A stretch of 64,000 bases of DNA from Pycnopodia helianthoides (taxonomy: Eukaryota; Echinodermata; Asteroidea; Forcipulatida; Asteriidae). Under the pieces are notes generated by a model that did no database searches, was not told the origin of the DNA, and saw only the letters and a program-made list of their open reading frames with translations. This document shows positions 11,601-21,041 of the stretch, in pieces; position 1 is the stretch's first letter, and each line of letters starts with the position of its first letter. The stretch is taken from positions 16,396,094 to 16,460,093 of the forward strand of contig CM063255.1 in the NCBI GenBank assembly GCA_032158295.1, given 5' to 3'. Made by a program: the position numbers and the translations under genes.

Positions 11601-14600
11601 TGGGTGATACATACATGTACTTTATTCGCACAGTGTGTGTTCTCCTCGGATAACTTATATGGTTTCTGGATTAAAGTGATTAGCCTAATGGCAGGGACGT
11701 TATTGTTCATAAGCATTGAGTGGCTAATTTGGCGGATACCTGAGCCTAATATGGTAGAGCTGCTTGAGCAGAAAATGTTCCTCAAAAAAATGTCTGCTAA
11801 GCGACAATGGGCAGGATACCAGTCACAGATGCTACATGTGCAGTGATATTTTAGCTGGTAACCTTTTTCTGGTGAGCATAATTTTGTTGTGCCTAGCTAG
11901 TTTTTGTGCTTGAAACTGGGCCCAGTGCTTTAAAAAATTACCACTACCACCATATTACTAGTATAAATTTAAATTCCTCAGACTATAGAAGAGACAGTTG
12001 CTTATGGTCAAATGGGTCGGGCAAGCTTTTGTATAGTAACCTCCAGATGGGCAAACCCTGGTACCATCGTGCCATACACATTCAATCAGAATTGTGTATG
12101 GGTGTTCACCGTCTCTGCAGCAATGCAACAGCTGAGAAATTCAAATTTAAGCGGTCACTTGTGGCTAAGCAAGTCATAATACGAGACAGACGAGACATTG
12201 TATCAGACTGAGCATGTCATTGTACCAGGGGATCAGGTTGGTTTAGTGGTTTCTGTCCCTGCCTTTCACCTCTGCGGACCCAGGTTCGAAGCTCGCCTCA
12301 GATAGGAGCCTTGCATGTGGATATGGGTTTTCAGTCCCTACCTTATTGCGTGGGTTTCCCCCATTTGGAGTCTTCTCTAATTGTGCAGATGGATGTGTTA
12401 TAAAATGAAATAAAAATGAAAAGTTCAAATTTAACTTGCAAGGGCCCTGTTCTTCACTTTGTAGCTGACTGTTCCCATTACTTTCACCCTTTAAGGGCCT
12501 AACATCCTTTTGTTTTTGGTGCAACTATATCTAGTTATTTCTTCTTCTTATCTTTAACAGATGGAAGCAACAAGCCGGCTGAGAATGGTGAGAACCCAGC
12601 TAGTAGGGTGTCTCCTTTAGAAGCTGAGCTGCAATTCATAGACGATGAGAATGGAGGAGGTAGGTGGAAAATGCCATAGCTGGTCGGGTTCCCATGATCG
12701 AATGCACCCAGTGAATAGACCCATTGCGCAACGCTCAGCGCACTCACACACGCCTATCCTGTCCGCCATTTTGGGAGTCAAAAGATTTGATTTCCAAAAT
12801 GACGCGCATTGTTCAGAGGAGCGTTCCTCGTTGTGCAAGGGGGCTATAGCAATTAATAGACCCCTTGCATAACGCGAAACGCTACGCTGAGGTCACGCGC
12901 ACGTTTGTACGCACAAAGAACAGCTATCGTCCAATGATCTGCCTCCTTTTGGCCTCGGGATGGCGCTTCTTGAGAGTGTGACGTCATATGCAAGGGGTCT
13001 ATAGATAATGATGGCAAGCATTTATAAGGCCGAAACCGAACTTGCGGCTACGGCTAGGACTTTTCGTGGGGAGTTGCTAAGGATGTCCTGTATCTTGGTT
13101 CACTCGATCTTACTTCCAGTTGAGCTGATTACAATGACAATCAATGGTAGCAGCCTCTCGATCTCTCATAATCTTCTTATAGCAAAAGGACAAAGGTCTG
13201 CACCCGAGGAGTACACAACAACCCCTGGAAAAGGGAGATTTTGAGCATGATTTCCAGTACCACCTTTCCCTTTTTGTATTAAGGGGATATGAAGCGTTGC
13301 ACAGTGAGTTCATGCTCTGTGCACTCTGCACAATGGAATGTCCGGGTGTTTCGAGTTTACACAATCGTTTGTTGGACCTCCGCTGTGCATTGCATTGAAA
13401 GCTGTGCCTTGGGTCGTCTGCAGGGAACCGGTTAAAACTTGGTTCATTCGAAAAGTGCTTTTCTCATAATTTTTGTTATATTTGTTTCGTTTCATGCAAA
13501 GACTGAACTGGCTGATACAAACATTTAAAGACAAACCAACCGGCTTGGGTATCTTCTGACAGCGAGCCCCGACGCTCACCCCCCCCTGATGGAAAAATGG
13601 ACTTTTCCAATCGAATGTAAATCTGCAGAACTTCTTCTCAACAGCCGTGGAAACAATATTTTTATCTGTTAAAGTGATATAGGAGCGTGTTAAGCCACAG
13701 ATCTTTGAACTGTAATATTTTTTAAGATGTAGTGTTTTTTCTTCCCGTTTGCGGAGAATTTTTAACGGTTGTTTGGGATTATCATTTTTTATACCATTTA
13801 GTTTTCTTGCACTTCCTGTTTGATCGTCGTTTCTTCGCAAATGACATTATAGGAGGTTATTGTGAACTCCAAAGCACAGGCGATATTAAAAACTGAGAAA
13901 AATCTCAAAAATTTGTTTCTTTTTAAATAACAAAAAAACTAAACAATATCCATCGACTTAACCATTGTGATTATTTCCAAACTTGTGATTGAGGTTTTGC
14001 CTTTTTAAACTGACATTTTTAACCACTCCAGTTTTTAAATCTTTTTAAACAGAATGAAGATAAATATTTTTGAAGGTTCCAATATGGAGTTTTAGACTGG
14101 ATGCAATGTAGGCTAAATTCCCCTTAGGTGGGTCACTTCATGAGTGAAGTCGGTTGAGCTACCGCTTTTGTCGATGTCAGGTACCCCGTGTTCAGCGTTC
14201 ACAATAATAGCTGACATTATCACTTCATGTAGAGGTATCGGACTATTTTCCCTCCCAGCCTCGGCTTGGTTTACACTGGGTTGAATGGGAAGAGAAACCA
14301 AGATGGCCACTCCGTGATGAATGTTTTAGTCCGACTGTTTTTTTTCTGAACCTCTTCCGCTCATTGGATGGCGATGCATCAAGAGCTCGGGCCTCAGTGG
14401 GTCGGTAAGTTTGTGAGAGTGCAGTTGGTTGAACTACTGTGTGTGTGGGGGGGGGGGGCGGAGTTAAGAAGCAACGATTCCCTGAATAAGTGGGGGTGTT
14501 TTTTTTTTTAAACCAATGCTCCACTCTAACAAGTAAGAAAGCTCCTTCACTTGAAGAGATAGAATTCCTGACTTCAACTTGAAATATCCGCACATACTTA

Positions 14601-17600
14601 AAATCCAATATTCTGAAGAAGGCATGTATTTTGTAGAGTCAAACATTTTCAATTTTGGTCTCCTTTATTTCATAATCCAAATTCTCATTTAAAAATCTTT
14701 CTAATTCCCAATCAAACTTGCCAAACCCTGGGAATTTTTGTTTTTATTTTATTTTTTTTATTTCTGGATGATTTTTAAAATGTAGGTGGTAATTAATGGA
14801 GAAACAAAATTGTACAAATTAATTCTTAAGAATTTTAGTTCCTCCCTTGCGTGGAAGAACGGGTATTCAGCTACTTTGATTTTGTACAGTCATGTATTTT
14901 TTTAATTCTGAATTAGTAACTTTCACTTATTAATTACTTTTTATCCTTCTTCTTCTTCAAAATCTCAACTTTGCACCACCAGTCCTTCATGAGAAACTAA
15001 GCTAAGGTGAGGGAGACCTTTCGTGATTGGCTAGTTAGCCAATCTTTGTGTTGCGATGAGCCAATCATGCACCCTGTTACATGACTTTTGCAAGGTACCA
15101 GTGATCATGTTTCTAAATACCAAAACAAATGCAGATCAAAACACACCTTTTGTTTCTCTTTTTGTTGGTTTTATTGTTTGCGTCTGTATTAGATCAAGTT
15201 GGTTTTAATTAAAGAAACAGGGAAGATATTTTTTGATGAAATGTTGCCTACAAAGTTTTTTGCTTGTAAATAATGTAATAATGTATACTTAGAATTGAAA
15301 GAGCGCGTCTTTTAAGCCCCTGCTGTTTGTTTGTCTGTCCCGCCCGACCACACCCTCCACCCTCACCACACCCCGATGCCGACCCAACCCTCTCCCTAAC
15401 TCCCGCTCCTTTGTTTAGTCCTCTTTGTATAATGTCCAGTACACATCAATAGTCTTATTATTATTATTGTAAAAATTAAGAGGTTAAAAGGTGACAATTT
15501 TTCACATCACTATTTTTCTCATGATATTTCTGAGTGTGGTTTCCTGCAAAACTATCCCATGGTTTCTGAGCAAACCCAGCCTTGAATGTTTGCTTGGTGT
15601 CAAACAATTTACCTCCCAATGAACAAGTCAAGAAGCTTACAACCTGCGAAGGGACAGTTCAATACGGGAAAATAGTGCATTTTGAGTTTTGACATACAAA
15701 ACTGAGACACGTTGTTAAACATGTACAACATCGCCCCGTGTTGAAGTGGTAACATCTTCATGTTGGTACAAACTCACCCCAAAAATAATGGCATAGATAA
15801 CTCTGAGGGTTTGGATGACATTGTACTTGTTAAAGACACTGGACACTTTTGGTAATTGTCAAAGACCAGTCTTCTCACTTGGTGTATCTCAACATATGCA
15901 CAGAAGTGAAAATTTGAACTCAATTAGTCCTCGAAGTTGCGAGATAATAATGGAAGAAAAAACACCCTTGTCACACGAAGTTGTGTGCTTTCAGATGCTT
16001 GATTTCGAGACCTCACGCGTGAGGTCTCAAAATCAATTCAAATATTTTACTGAGAAATTACTTCTTTCTCAAAAACTACATTACTTCAGAGGGAGCCGTT
16101 TCTTACAATGTTTTATACTATCAACAGCTCTCCATTGCTCGTTACCAAGAAGTTTCTATGCTAACAATTATTTTGAGTAATTACCAATAGTGTCTAGTGC
16201 CTTTAAATATGAAAAGAGTTAATACATTGGTTTACAGACAAATCAGTTTGCTGTGAAATACAACCCACAGTTCTCACCAGGGGGCTAATTTTAGAGAGCT
16301 GCCGAGCCCCAATTGACTTTACCATCAAACTAGTTTTGCTCAGGAGATTTGGGTTACCAGCCAAAAATGCTATGTAGTGTCTACCGTTGTCCACTGGTCT
16401 CCTGCTGTTTTGTTTTGCTCAGCAAACTATCATCGTTGTAAACAAAAATAAAGCCGTTCTATGAAGTTTAAAAGCCAAGGGTGTTTTTCGCAAAATGGTT
16501 GTTTCAAGATAATAATTCTAAACTTGGCTGTTGGAGGTGGGGGTACCACTACTATAGTTACTTGGAAAGACTAGTCGCAGAATTTAAAAAAGTCTTTTTG
16601 TCAATGTACAGGTTGTAGGTGGTTTTTACTTGTGGTTTCATATGTTAACCCGTTCCAGAAGAATTTTGAGATTTTTGGCCATGGATATATACACGTCAAT
16701 CTAAGTATTTTTTGGTGCCTTTTCTACAATGTGGTGTTAAATATTGTGAATATTCTTAGTATTATATTTAGGCCTGACTGTGAGGCCTGCATCATGCTGC
16801 GGCCATGTTCGTCTTGCTCCCTGTATGCAGTGAATAATAACGACTGCAGATTCTCATTGGACCAGGAAGGCGCCAGACTATTTTTGGCCCTCCAGCCTCA
16901 CTATGGTCATCATTGATTTGAATTGGGGGAAAGACAAGATGGCTGCTTCATGATAAAGGTCTGGTATTTGAACTTCAATCTGGGGGGAAATCTCATTAGG
17001 CTGCTAAGCAAAACAAAAATTTGCTAACTGAAGGAGCACCAGTCGCTACAAAGTGACTTACATAGCATTTTGGCTGGTAACCCATTGATGCTAAGCAAGA
17101 ACGTCGGCGCTAAGCGTGCTTATCAGCTTGATGAAGTTCAAACCCAGATATGAGATGAAGTAATTCTTGACTTGAAGCCCTGTGTATATTCCAAACTGAC
17201 CTATTTTGTACATCAATTGTCGTTAAAAGACTGACTGTATTTTAATACAATTCTAGCAACAACAAAAAAGCGAGAAAAGAAGAAAAAAACTGTAAAAAGA
17301 GCATCATATGCTGAACTTCCTTAAAGCATTTTTTTGCAATTATACAATTTTTTTTTTTAATTACAAAAACCTATTATTATTTGCTAATGCGTTTGCTTGC
17401 GTGCGTTATTTTTAAAAAAGGAATTGCTTGTGGGTAATTTGTTTATTCAAAGTCATTTTTTGAAGGATACAGAATATCTATTGTAACCTGTATCATTTTT
17501 TATTCAAACAGTGTAAATTCACCAGAATCATAGGTAAAAAAATCCAGTATGAACTATTACTTGAGATATCAGGTGTGGAATTTCAATAACAAAATCAGGA

Positions 17601-19859
17601 CCTGAGGCCATGTCCGAATTGGCGGCTACGGCACGGCTACGGCTGAGATTTCCGCGTCACCATGCGTTGAAGTATAGGATGTCCTTAGCAACACCCTTAG
17701 CAACAGTCGTAGCCGTAGCCGTGGCCCCAATTCGGAAACGGCCTGACCCTCAATGTGTTTTTTACTGTAGCACAGAGAGATCCCCTCCCCCTGGTCTTTT
17801 TTTTTTTTTGAGAAGGGGGGGGTGTTTTCATTTCCAAGTTATTTCTCTGCTTTTGTCCCCTCATTTGTGAGAAAAATGTAAACTTGTATCAATTAAAATT
17901 TCTATCTCCCCTTCCTTTTTCGTGAGCTCTCTCTCTGTGAAACTGTGAAAGATTCGACAATGAAGGACAGGCCCGTGTAGCATAAACTTTGTACATGTAC
18001 CAATTTTCCCGTGAAATATTTTTGACGCCTTGTCTTAGAATATCTTATGTTTGGGAGGAAAAAAAAAAAAAAAACCCAATTCCATGAAGACCATGAATTT
18101 CCTGTGTGTTCTTCAAAAATATTGACAAATTGACTCATGCCAATACTGCCGCACAAAAAGCAATGCAAAAAAAAAAACACACTTGGACCCAGATATTATT
18201 ATGTAAGTCTATGTCTTAAGCCTCATTACCGATATACCCTTCTGTACCTCAAAATCCTCTGGTATAGCCTCATATACCCTATCATATCCTCATTTAACCC
18301 CACATACCCTCCCATATTCTCATGTACCTCATCATACCCTCATGTACAATGTACCCCATCATACCCTTCTGTACCCACTGAAACCACTAAAACCCCCGGT
18401 GCCCACACAAACCCCCCCCCTGGTACCCACACAAACTACCTGGTACTGACACTTACCCCCTGGTACCCACATACACCCCTTGGTACCCACACATCTCCTG
18501 AAACCCACACATACATATACCTCACAGTCCTTCATACACCCTCATGTTCTTGTACTCCCCTCACATTGCCTTAAAAATATTTCAGCTGGGAATGTGGTAC
18601 ATACAGTTGTATGCAGTAACAAACTGTGAGCATTTTGATTGGGAAAATCATATGCACAGATGTAAATGTTATCAATAATTAAATTCAATTTTGACGGACT
18701 CTTGTTAGATATTCCACATATTTCGGGGCAAAAGAAAATCAAACTGGGTTCACTTAGTGACTTTATATAAATTCTTTACATTTGTAAATAACATACATGT
18801 AAGTATAAACAAGCTGTATTCCGTTTTAGTTTGTGATCAATATGTTCTTCTTTACCGACATTGATTAAATAATATATAGCATTGGAGAATAAACAGGTGG
18901 CTATTGGCGTGTATTTTATACAAGTGTCGAAACCGGAAAAAATGCATGGATTTTTGAACTTCTGAAGTTGGGTAAGTTTTGCATTGCTGTAGACCTTGCG
19001 CAGGTGACGCCATGACTAGAGTGGCGTGTCATGGCCGAGCGGATAAGAGCACGGAACTCAAGCTCTGGTGTTTCTGTTCAGCAGATTGTGGGTTCGAGTC
19101 CCGGTCGTGACACTTGTGTCCGTATTGCTGCGTCCTTCGGATTGGACGTAAAGCCGTAGGTCCCGTGTGTTGTGTGATGCAGTAAAAGAACCCAGTGCTC
19201 TTATCGAAAAGAGAAGGGGTTTGCCCCGGTGTTCTGGTTTGATTGCAGCATATTGCGCCAAGCACCTTGTAAACCATTACATGGTGCTATGTAAAGGAAT
19301 AGGTCTTATACTTCAAAACGTAGCTCCATGTTACCTTGCAGGAAAATATGAATGTTGAAGCCCTTGAGTGTCACTGAGTGACGGGCCCGCTATATAAGAA
19401 GCCACTATTATTATTATTAGAGTAGGGTGCCCTGTTTAAGAGGTTAAAGGAAGGTCACTCATCGGCCAATCCTCTGCGCTGGGCGTACAAGAAGGAGGCT
19501 GGATGACGGCAGTGCAGAGTTTTATACATGTTTGTGGTTTTTCCCCATGGGTAGAGCCCATGATCTTGGGAAATATAACCAAAATTTGTTTAAAGGCACT
19601 GTAATTTGGATTTAGTTGGATGTCATGACGACCAGTTTTAGTTTATTCTAATGTTTGAATTGTTAATTTTTTTCTCAGGAGGAGTGTACCTTCCAGCCTC
19701 ACTTTGGAATACACTGATGAGAATGGGGAAAAAAAGAAAGATAAAAAGCTGGACCGCGAGACTGGTCAACACAAGAAAATATATGCAAACACGCATGAAC
19801 AGGCAAGAACGCAAAATGAGGGAGATGTACTTGGCTTATTGATTTTGACCATACACTGA
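2414..19859 (+). CDS. SCRIB: Scribble (SCRIB) C-terminal region, 3' part of gene (spliced)
   Basis: This is the 3' end of a Scribble-type cell polarity scaffold, a cortical LAP protein that with Dlg and Lgl defines the basolateral domain. The exons are 2414-2670, 4852-4954, 5443-5623, 9047-9238, 11225-11319, 12561-12659 and probably 19679-19859. All have AG/GT borders, and the phases agree at every junction from 2670 to 12659. Identification rests on the ordered C-terminal blocks that I recall from vertebrate SCRIB: ERMAFKDKWKRFEQKV, KKVNLVSDQDLQKI, IRTAKAERRYYEKL, LSPAELRSKEAEKRAAWRAA and RMKSLDDDALRAQMVL. The LRR and PDZ exons must lie upstream of the window. The visible part is low complexity, charged and probably disordered or coiled coil. 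Doubts concern a possible indel in the first exon and the frame of the last. Confidence 0.88.
2700..3420. repeat. TTGTTGAT-rich degenerate simple repeat in SCRIB intron
   Basis: Very frequent GTTGAT/TTGTTGA words are found over about 700 bp, strongest at 3170-3365. T and G are strongly skewed onto the + strand. Its AT-rich ORF on the minus strand is an artefact. Confidence 0.7.
3608..4262. repeat. Direct repeats flanking a pair of tandem MITEs
   Basis: The sequence at 3608-3720 (aggtcatcaaaactatccca onward) recurs at 4169-4262 (aggtcatcaaaaccatacca onward). Between them lie two related elements, 3738-3941 and 3943-4160. Each opens with a (T)CACAC...CAACTT..CAGGCAACTTGGAGGCAA type end and closes with GGTTGCCTGT(A/G)AATTGCCCC. 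The ends of each element are inverted relative to each other. Confidence 0.7.
4852..4954 (+). CDS. SCRIB: SCRIB exon b (MAFKDKWKRFEQKV block)
   Basis: The acceptor is ctctag|CCG and the donor CCAG|gtcagt. The exon has 103 nt, entering in phase 0 and leaving in phase 1. It encodes PMTNATGPERMAFKDKWKRF and continues EQKVDDQAHSTPKP. The MAF.....FE.EV motif is a conserved landmark of the Scribble C-terminus in my recollection. A tRNA-headed SINE begins about 100 bp downstream in the intron. Confidence 0.9.
5052..5336 (+). repeat. tRNA-headed SINE, 3' truncated
   Basis: The head gcgtgtcgtggccgagcag, B-box-like ggttcgagtcc and body are as in the 361 copy. It ends at the CAGCACCTTGTAAACCA stretch without the (ATT)n tail. 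Confidence 0.88.
5443..5623 (+). CDS. SCRIB: SCRIB exon c (KKVNLVSDQDLQKI block)
   Basis: The acceptor is ccgcag|CGG and the donor CCAG|gtaagg. The exon has 181 nt and leaves in phase 2. It starts AGKKVNLVSDQDLQKIKEDE, followed by an acidic, Met-rich segment (MTEEEIMNYS) and a Ser/Thr-rich end. The KVSLV..DDL.K..EEE pattern is a known SCRIB block. The donor is followed directly by a tandem repeat of about 80 bp. Confidence 0.9.
5690..6235. repeat. Tandem repeat, ~80 bp unit, about 7 copies
   Basis: Each unit carries 'TTATCTTGATTCAAAG', then 'AGGCAcA', 'TTTGCTGACTTCAC' and 'GTGCTGTAC'-like phrases in the same order. Copies are diverged. The array lies in the SCRIB intron directly after exon c. 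Confidence 0.8.
6990..7182. repeat. MITE-like element, family A (GGGCCCAATTTCAT ends)
   Basis: The terminal inverted repeats begin GGGCCCAATTTCATAGAGCT and end in CTATGAAATTGGGCCC. The interior phrases aagcacaacaaaattatgct and tgtgactggtatcctgct recur in at least fifteen places in this window. It has no coding capacity and is probably a non-autonomous DNA transposon. Confidence 0.85.
7270..7500 (+). repeat. tRNA-headed SINE, second family
   Basis: A B-box-like ggttcgaatcccacctggg is followed by 'GCATGTGGATATGGGTTTTC' and CCCTACC.CATTGCG. Related copies are at 12228-12410, 24153-24410 and 30766-31035 (the last inverted). Confidence 0.75.
7991..8505. repeat. C-rich minisatellite (CCCCCCTAGT)n
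   Basis: About 50 copies of a 10-11 bp unit CCCCCCTAGT occupy roughly 515 bp, with variants such as CCTCCCTAGT and CCCGTCCTAGT. The strand bias is extreme: the + strand is nearly all C/T/A and its complement carries dense G-runs. Confidence 0.97.
8700..8832. repeat. Palindromic MITE-like element
   Basis: The left end gcgaaaccactgcttgggct and the right part agcccaagcccatgcctaag with gtgttttctc are inverse-complementary with mismatches around a short centre. Confidence 0.6.
9047..9238 (+). CDS. SCRIB: SCRIB exon d (RTAKAERR / LSPAELR / AEKRAAWRAA)
   Basis: The acceptor is ttgcag|CATC and the donor CCAG|gtaggg. The exon has 192 nt and is in phase 2 at both ends. It contains IRTAKAERRYYEKLKTEG and, after an acidic linker, LSPAELRSKEAEKRAAWRAA. 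These are the most diagnostic Scribble C-terminal motifs in the window. The exon is rich in Lys, Arg, Glu and Ala, consistent with a helical segment. Confidence 0.93.
9370..9835. repeat. Degenerate ATTGATATTGAT / AATACTGATA simple repeat
   Basis: The first part (9370-9470) is TTGATATTGATT-rich. The second (9480-9835) is rich in AATACTGATA and CAATA words. It lies in the SCRIB intron after exon d and has no other content. Confidence 0.75.
10055..10406. repeat. Two adjacent family A-related MITEs
   Basis: The segment 10055-10208 has ends GGGACCATTTTCACAAAGCT and TGAGAATGGT.CC. The segment 10222-10406 has the standard family A interior (agctaagcacaacagaattatg) and ends CTATGAATTTGGACCC. Confidence 0.7.
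10868..10985. repeat. Palindromic MITE, family C (TGTCCGAATTGGCGGC)
   Basis: The inverted ends are TGTCCGAATTGGCGGCTA and its complement near 10965-10985. The loop contains the phrase atgcgttgaagtata. Other copies are at 17602-17746 and 38714-38842. The short ORFs on it are spurious. Confidence 0.88.
11225..11319 (+). CDS. SCRIB: SCRIB exon e (RMKSLDDDALRAQMVL)
   Basis: The acceptor is tatcag|GATG and the donor AGCA|gtaagt. The exon has 95 nt, entering in phase 2 and leaving in phase 1. Joined to exon d it reads AARMKSLDDDALRAQMVLTQ. Human SCRIB, as I recall it, has MKSLEQDALRAQMVL at this place. About 200 bp of intron upstream and the first part of this exon recur in decayed form near 14.2-14.4 kb. 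Confidence 0.93.
11354..11486. repeat. Foldback element
   Basis: The arms are CTTGAAGTGAGAAAAAATCT...TGTGTCACTCCCTACAAA and the inverse TTTGTAGGGAGTGACACA...AAATAAGATTCTTTC. The loop is about 25 bp. It lies 35 bp after SCRIB exon e. Confidence 0.85.
11741..11923. repeat. MITE family A copy
   Basis: It begins near CCTAATATGGTAGAGCTGCT, has the interior GATACCAGTCACAGATG, and ends CTTGAAACTGGGCCC. Confidence 0.7.
12228..12410 (+). repeat. tRNA-headed SINE, second family
   Basis: It contains TTTCTGTCCCTGCCTTTCAC, a B-box-like ggttcgaagctcg and TTGCATGTGGATATGGGTTT, which match the 7270 copy in order. Confidence 0.75.
12561..12659 (+). CDS. SCRIB: SCRIB exon f (acidic, DDENGG end)
   Basis: The acceptor is taacag|ATGG and the donor GGAG|gtaggt. 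The exon has 99 nt and is in phase 1 at both ends. It encodes NGSNKPAENGENPASRVSPL and continues EAELQFIDDENGG. The reading frame joins exon e without a stop. I do not recognise a specific motif in it, and the call rests on phase, splice sites and position. Confidence 0.8.
12715..13004. repeat. Two adjacent MITEs, family D (ATAGACCCCTTGCA ends)
   Basis: The segment 12715-12847 runs from ATAGACCCATTGCGCAACGC to GTGCAAGGGGGCTAT. The segment 12857-13004 runs from ATAGACCCCTTGCATAACGC to ATGCAAGGGGTCTATAG. A third copy is at 34362-34515. Confidence 0.8.
14170..14410 (+). pseudogene. Decayed duplicate of SCRIB exon e and its upstream intron
   Basis: The order of sequence at 11020-11290 is repeated: GGTACCC(T/C)GTGTT..., CCCAGCCTCGG(T/C)TTGG, ACACTGGG(C/T)TGAATGGG, AAGATGGCCACTCCGTGATG, a T-run, and then the exon start. 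The exon-like remainder (CATTGGATGGCGATGCATCA, then AGAGCTC) matches exon e with several changes. The acceptor AG and the first codons are lost. It therefore looks non-functional. Confidence 0.7.
15829..16206. repeat. MITE-like element, family B (TTAAAGACACTGGACAC ends)
   Basis: The ends are TTAAAGACACTGGACACTTT and AGTGTCTAGTGCCTTTAA. The interior includes AGACCAGTCTTCTCACTTGG, GAGACCTCACGCGTGAGGTC (a perfect palindrome) and TTTTATACTATCAACAGCTC. At least ten relatives occur in the window in both orientations. Confidence 0.88.
16282..16460. repeat. MITE family A, diverged copy
   Basis: It contains 'GGGGCTAATTTTAGAGAGCT', the interior 'GGTTACCAGCCAAAAATGCT' and an end near GTTCTATGAAGTTTAAA. 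Confidence 0.55.
16780..16980 (+). repeat. Interspersed repeat with CCAGCCTC...CAAGATGGC phrase
   Basis: The order CCAGCCTCACTATGG, TTGATTTGAATTGGGGG, GACAAGATGGCTGCTTCATG and ATAAAGGTCT recurs at 50950-51125 and, in its second half, at 11090-11170 and 14250-14320. This shows that part of the duplicated SCRIB intron piece is a dispersed repeat. Confidence 0.6.
16990..17153. repeat. MITE family A, diverged copy
   Basis: It runs from GAAATCTCATTAGGCTGCTA to ATCAGCTTGATGAAGTTC, with the interior TTTTGGCTGGTAACCCATTG. Confidence 0.6.
17602..17746. repeat. Palindromic MITE, family C
   Basis: The inverted ends are GAGGCCATGTCCGAATTGGC and CCAATTCGGAAACGGCCT. The interior ATGCGTTGAAGTATAGGA and repeated GTAGCCGTAGCC are shared with the other copies. 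Confidence 0.88.
18225..18560. repeat. Degenerate CCTCATATACC / CCTGGTACCCACA simple repeat
   Basis: Two phases are visible: 18225-18385 is rich in TACCCTCAT words and 18395-18560 is rich in GGTACCCACACA words. No coding content is supported. Confidence 0.75.
19021..19418 (+). repeat. tRNA-headed SINE, full length
   Basis: The head ggcgtgtcatggccgagcgg, ggttcgagtcc, the body GTAAAGCCGTAGGTCCCGTG and the tail CGCTATATAAGAAGCCACTA plus (TTA)n all match the 361 copy. It lies about 260 bp upstream of the probable last SCRIB exon. Confidence 0.9.
19679..19859 (+). CDS. SCRIB: Probable terminal SCRIB exon, frame uncertain
   Basis: The acceptor is tttttctcag|GA. The frame required by exon f (phase 1) reads GVYLPASLWNTLMRMGKKRK and stops at 19840-19842. 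The alternative frame reads RRSVPSSLTLEYTDENGEKK, continues with a Lys/Asp-rich segment, and stops with TGA at 19857-19859. The second frame looks more like a natural acidic/basic tail and resembles the style of exon f. It would need an unseen exon of 3n+1 nt or a one-base indel. No domain is recognised. The C-terminal residues of the second frame (LTIH) do not form a clear PDZ ligand. Confidence 0.5.
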
Positions 19860-20553
19860 TTTGTAAGAGGACAGTGGGGTCCCTGGCTGGGTCAAATTCC
19901 CCAATTGGAAAGTATGTACAGAGAAGGGACAACAAGAGCGGATTGCAGGTGAACGCCTACCTGTGTGGGTAATCAAACTCAAATACGATAAATCCACATC
20001 GGTAGTGTTTGCACATGAGAAGTGAACAAAAGTATGTGCTTGGCGTTCAGTTTATGAGATTCCGAGTGCATAATAGATAGGAATTTTAAAAAGGGGCTCC
20101 CTTATAGGAAATCTACAGGATCAAGAAATGTCAGACTTTTATCTGAATTCAGAAAAAACAGCTACGTTTTCCACATAAAAAAGAAACCTTACCCTTTGAT
20201 CTACTTCTCTAGTGCTGAGGATACTGTTTCCCAATAGCTCCGTGAATTCTAAATTTGGATCTTGGTTTCAGAGTTTTCTTGTCAGCAGTGACTCTCACCG
20301 CCTGGATTAAGCTTTATTATCTTGTTACTTGTCTGTCAAAACTTTGGATTATTCTTCTGCTGTTGATTTTGTTGTTTTTTTGTCGGGGGTGTGGCGGTTT
20401 GGTGAAGAAACCGATGGTGTTACCACCCACGATTTCGACCTGTATGCTCTGATTGTTTTCATCACACAAAAAGCTGGTCAATTTTAAATGATGATTCTGG
20501 TGAGTACTTCTGGTCGAACCTTTTGAAACCGAGGACTTTAACGAAAGGGATCC

Positions 20554-20730
20554 AGGGCCTAATTTCATAGAGTTGCTTAAGCAGAAAACATTTCTCAACA
20601 ATTTTCTGCTAAGCAGAGATGCCACCAGGATACCAGTCACAAATCGTACATGTGGCATTATTCTGGTAAGCATAATTTTGTTGTGCTTAGCTACTTTTGG
20701 GGCTTAAGCAGCTCTATGAAATTGGGTCCA
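20554..20730. repeat. MITE family A copy
   Basis: The ends are GGGCCTAATTTCATAGAGTT and CTCTATGAAATTGGGTCC. The interior has AGGATACCAGTCACAAATCG and GCATAATTTTGTTGTGCTTA. Confidence 0.85.
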
Positions 20731-20847
20731 GGTGTTTTGACAGTAGGAACGTCATCGTTTCACTTTCGTGTACAAAACCAATTGACACATCGCTAAAAAA
20801 AGTAAGTCCAAACACAGGGAGATCACAGAGAAGTCCTTGATTTACCA

Positions 20848-21041
20848 GGGCCGAAGTTCACAGAGCTGCTTAAGCACAAAAATATGCTAAGCACAACAAA
20901 ATTATGCTTACCAGTATGTGGTCACCAGTCAAAATACCATGCCACAATGTACCAATTGTGACTGGTATTTTGCTCATTTCTGCTAAGCAGGAAATTGTTA
21001 AGCAATTTTTTTTTTGCTTAAGCAGCTCTATGAAACTGGGT
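20848..21041. repeat. MITE family A copy
   Basis: The ends are GGGCCGAAGTTCACAGAGCT and CTCTATGAAACTGGG. The interior AAGCACAACAAAATTATGCT is shared with the 6990 copy. Confidence 0.85.

Larger units (their letters stand above)
12660..19678. other. SCRIB last intron: repeats, possible missed small exon
   Basis: The stretch contains the family D pair, a decayed exon e copy (14170-14410), a family B element (15829-16206), two family A elements, a family C palindrome, a C/A-rich simple repeat (18230-18560) and a SINE (19021-19418). I could not identify an exon of 3n+1 nt that would fix the phase with the 19.68 kb exon. Confidence 0.5.
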
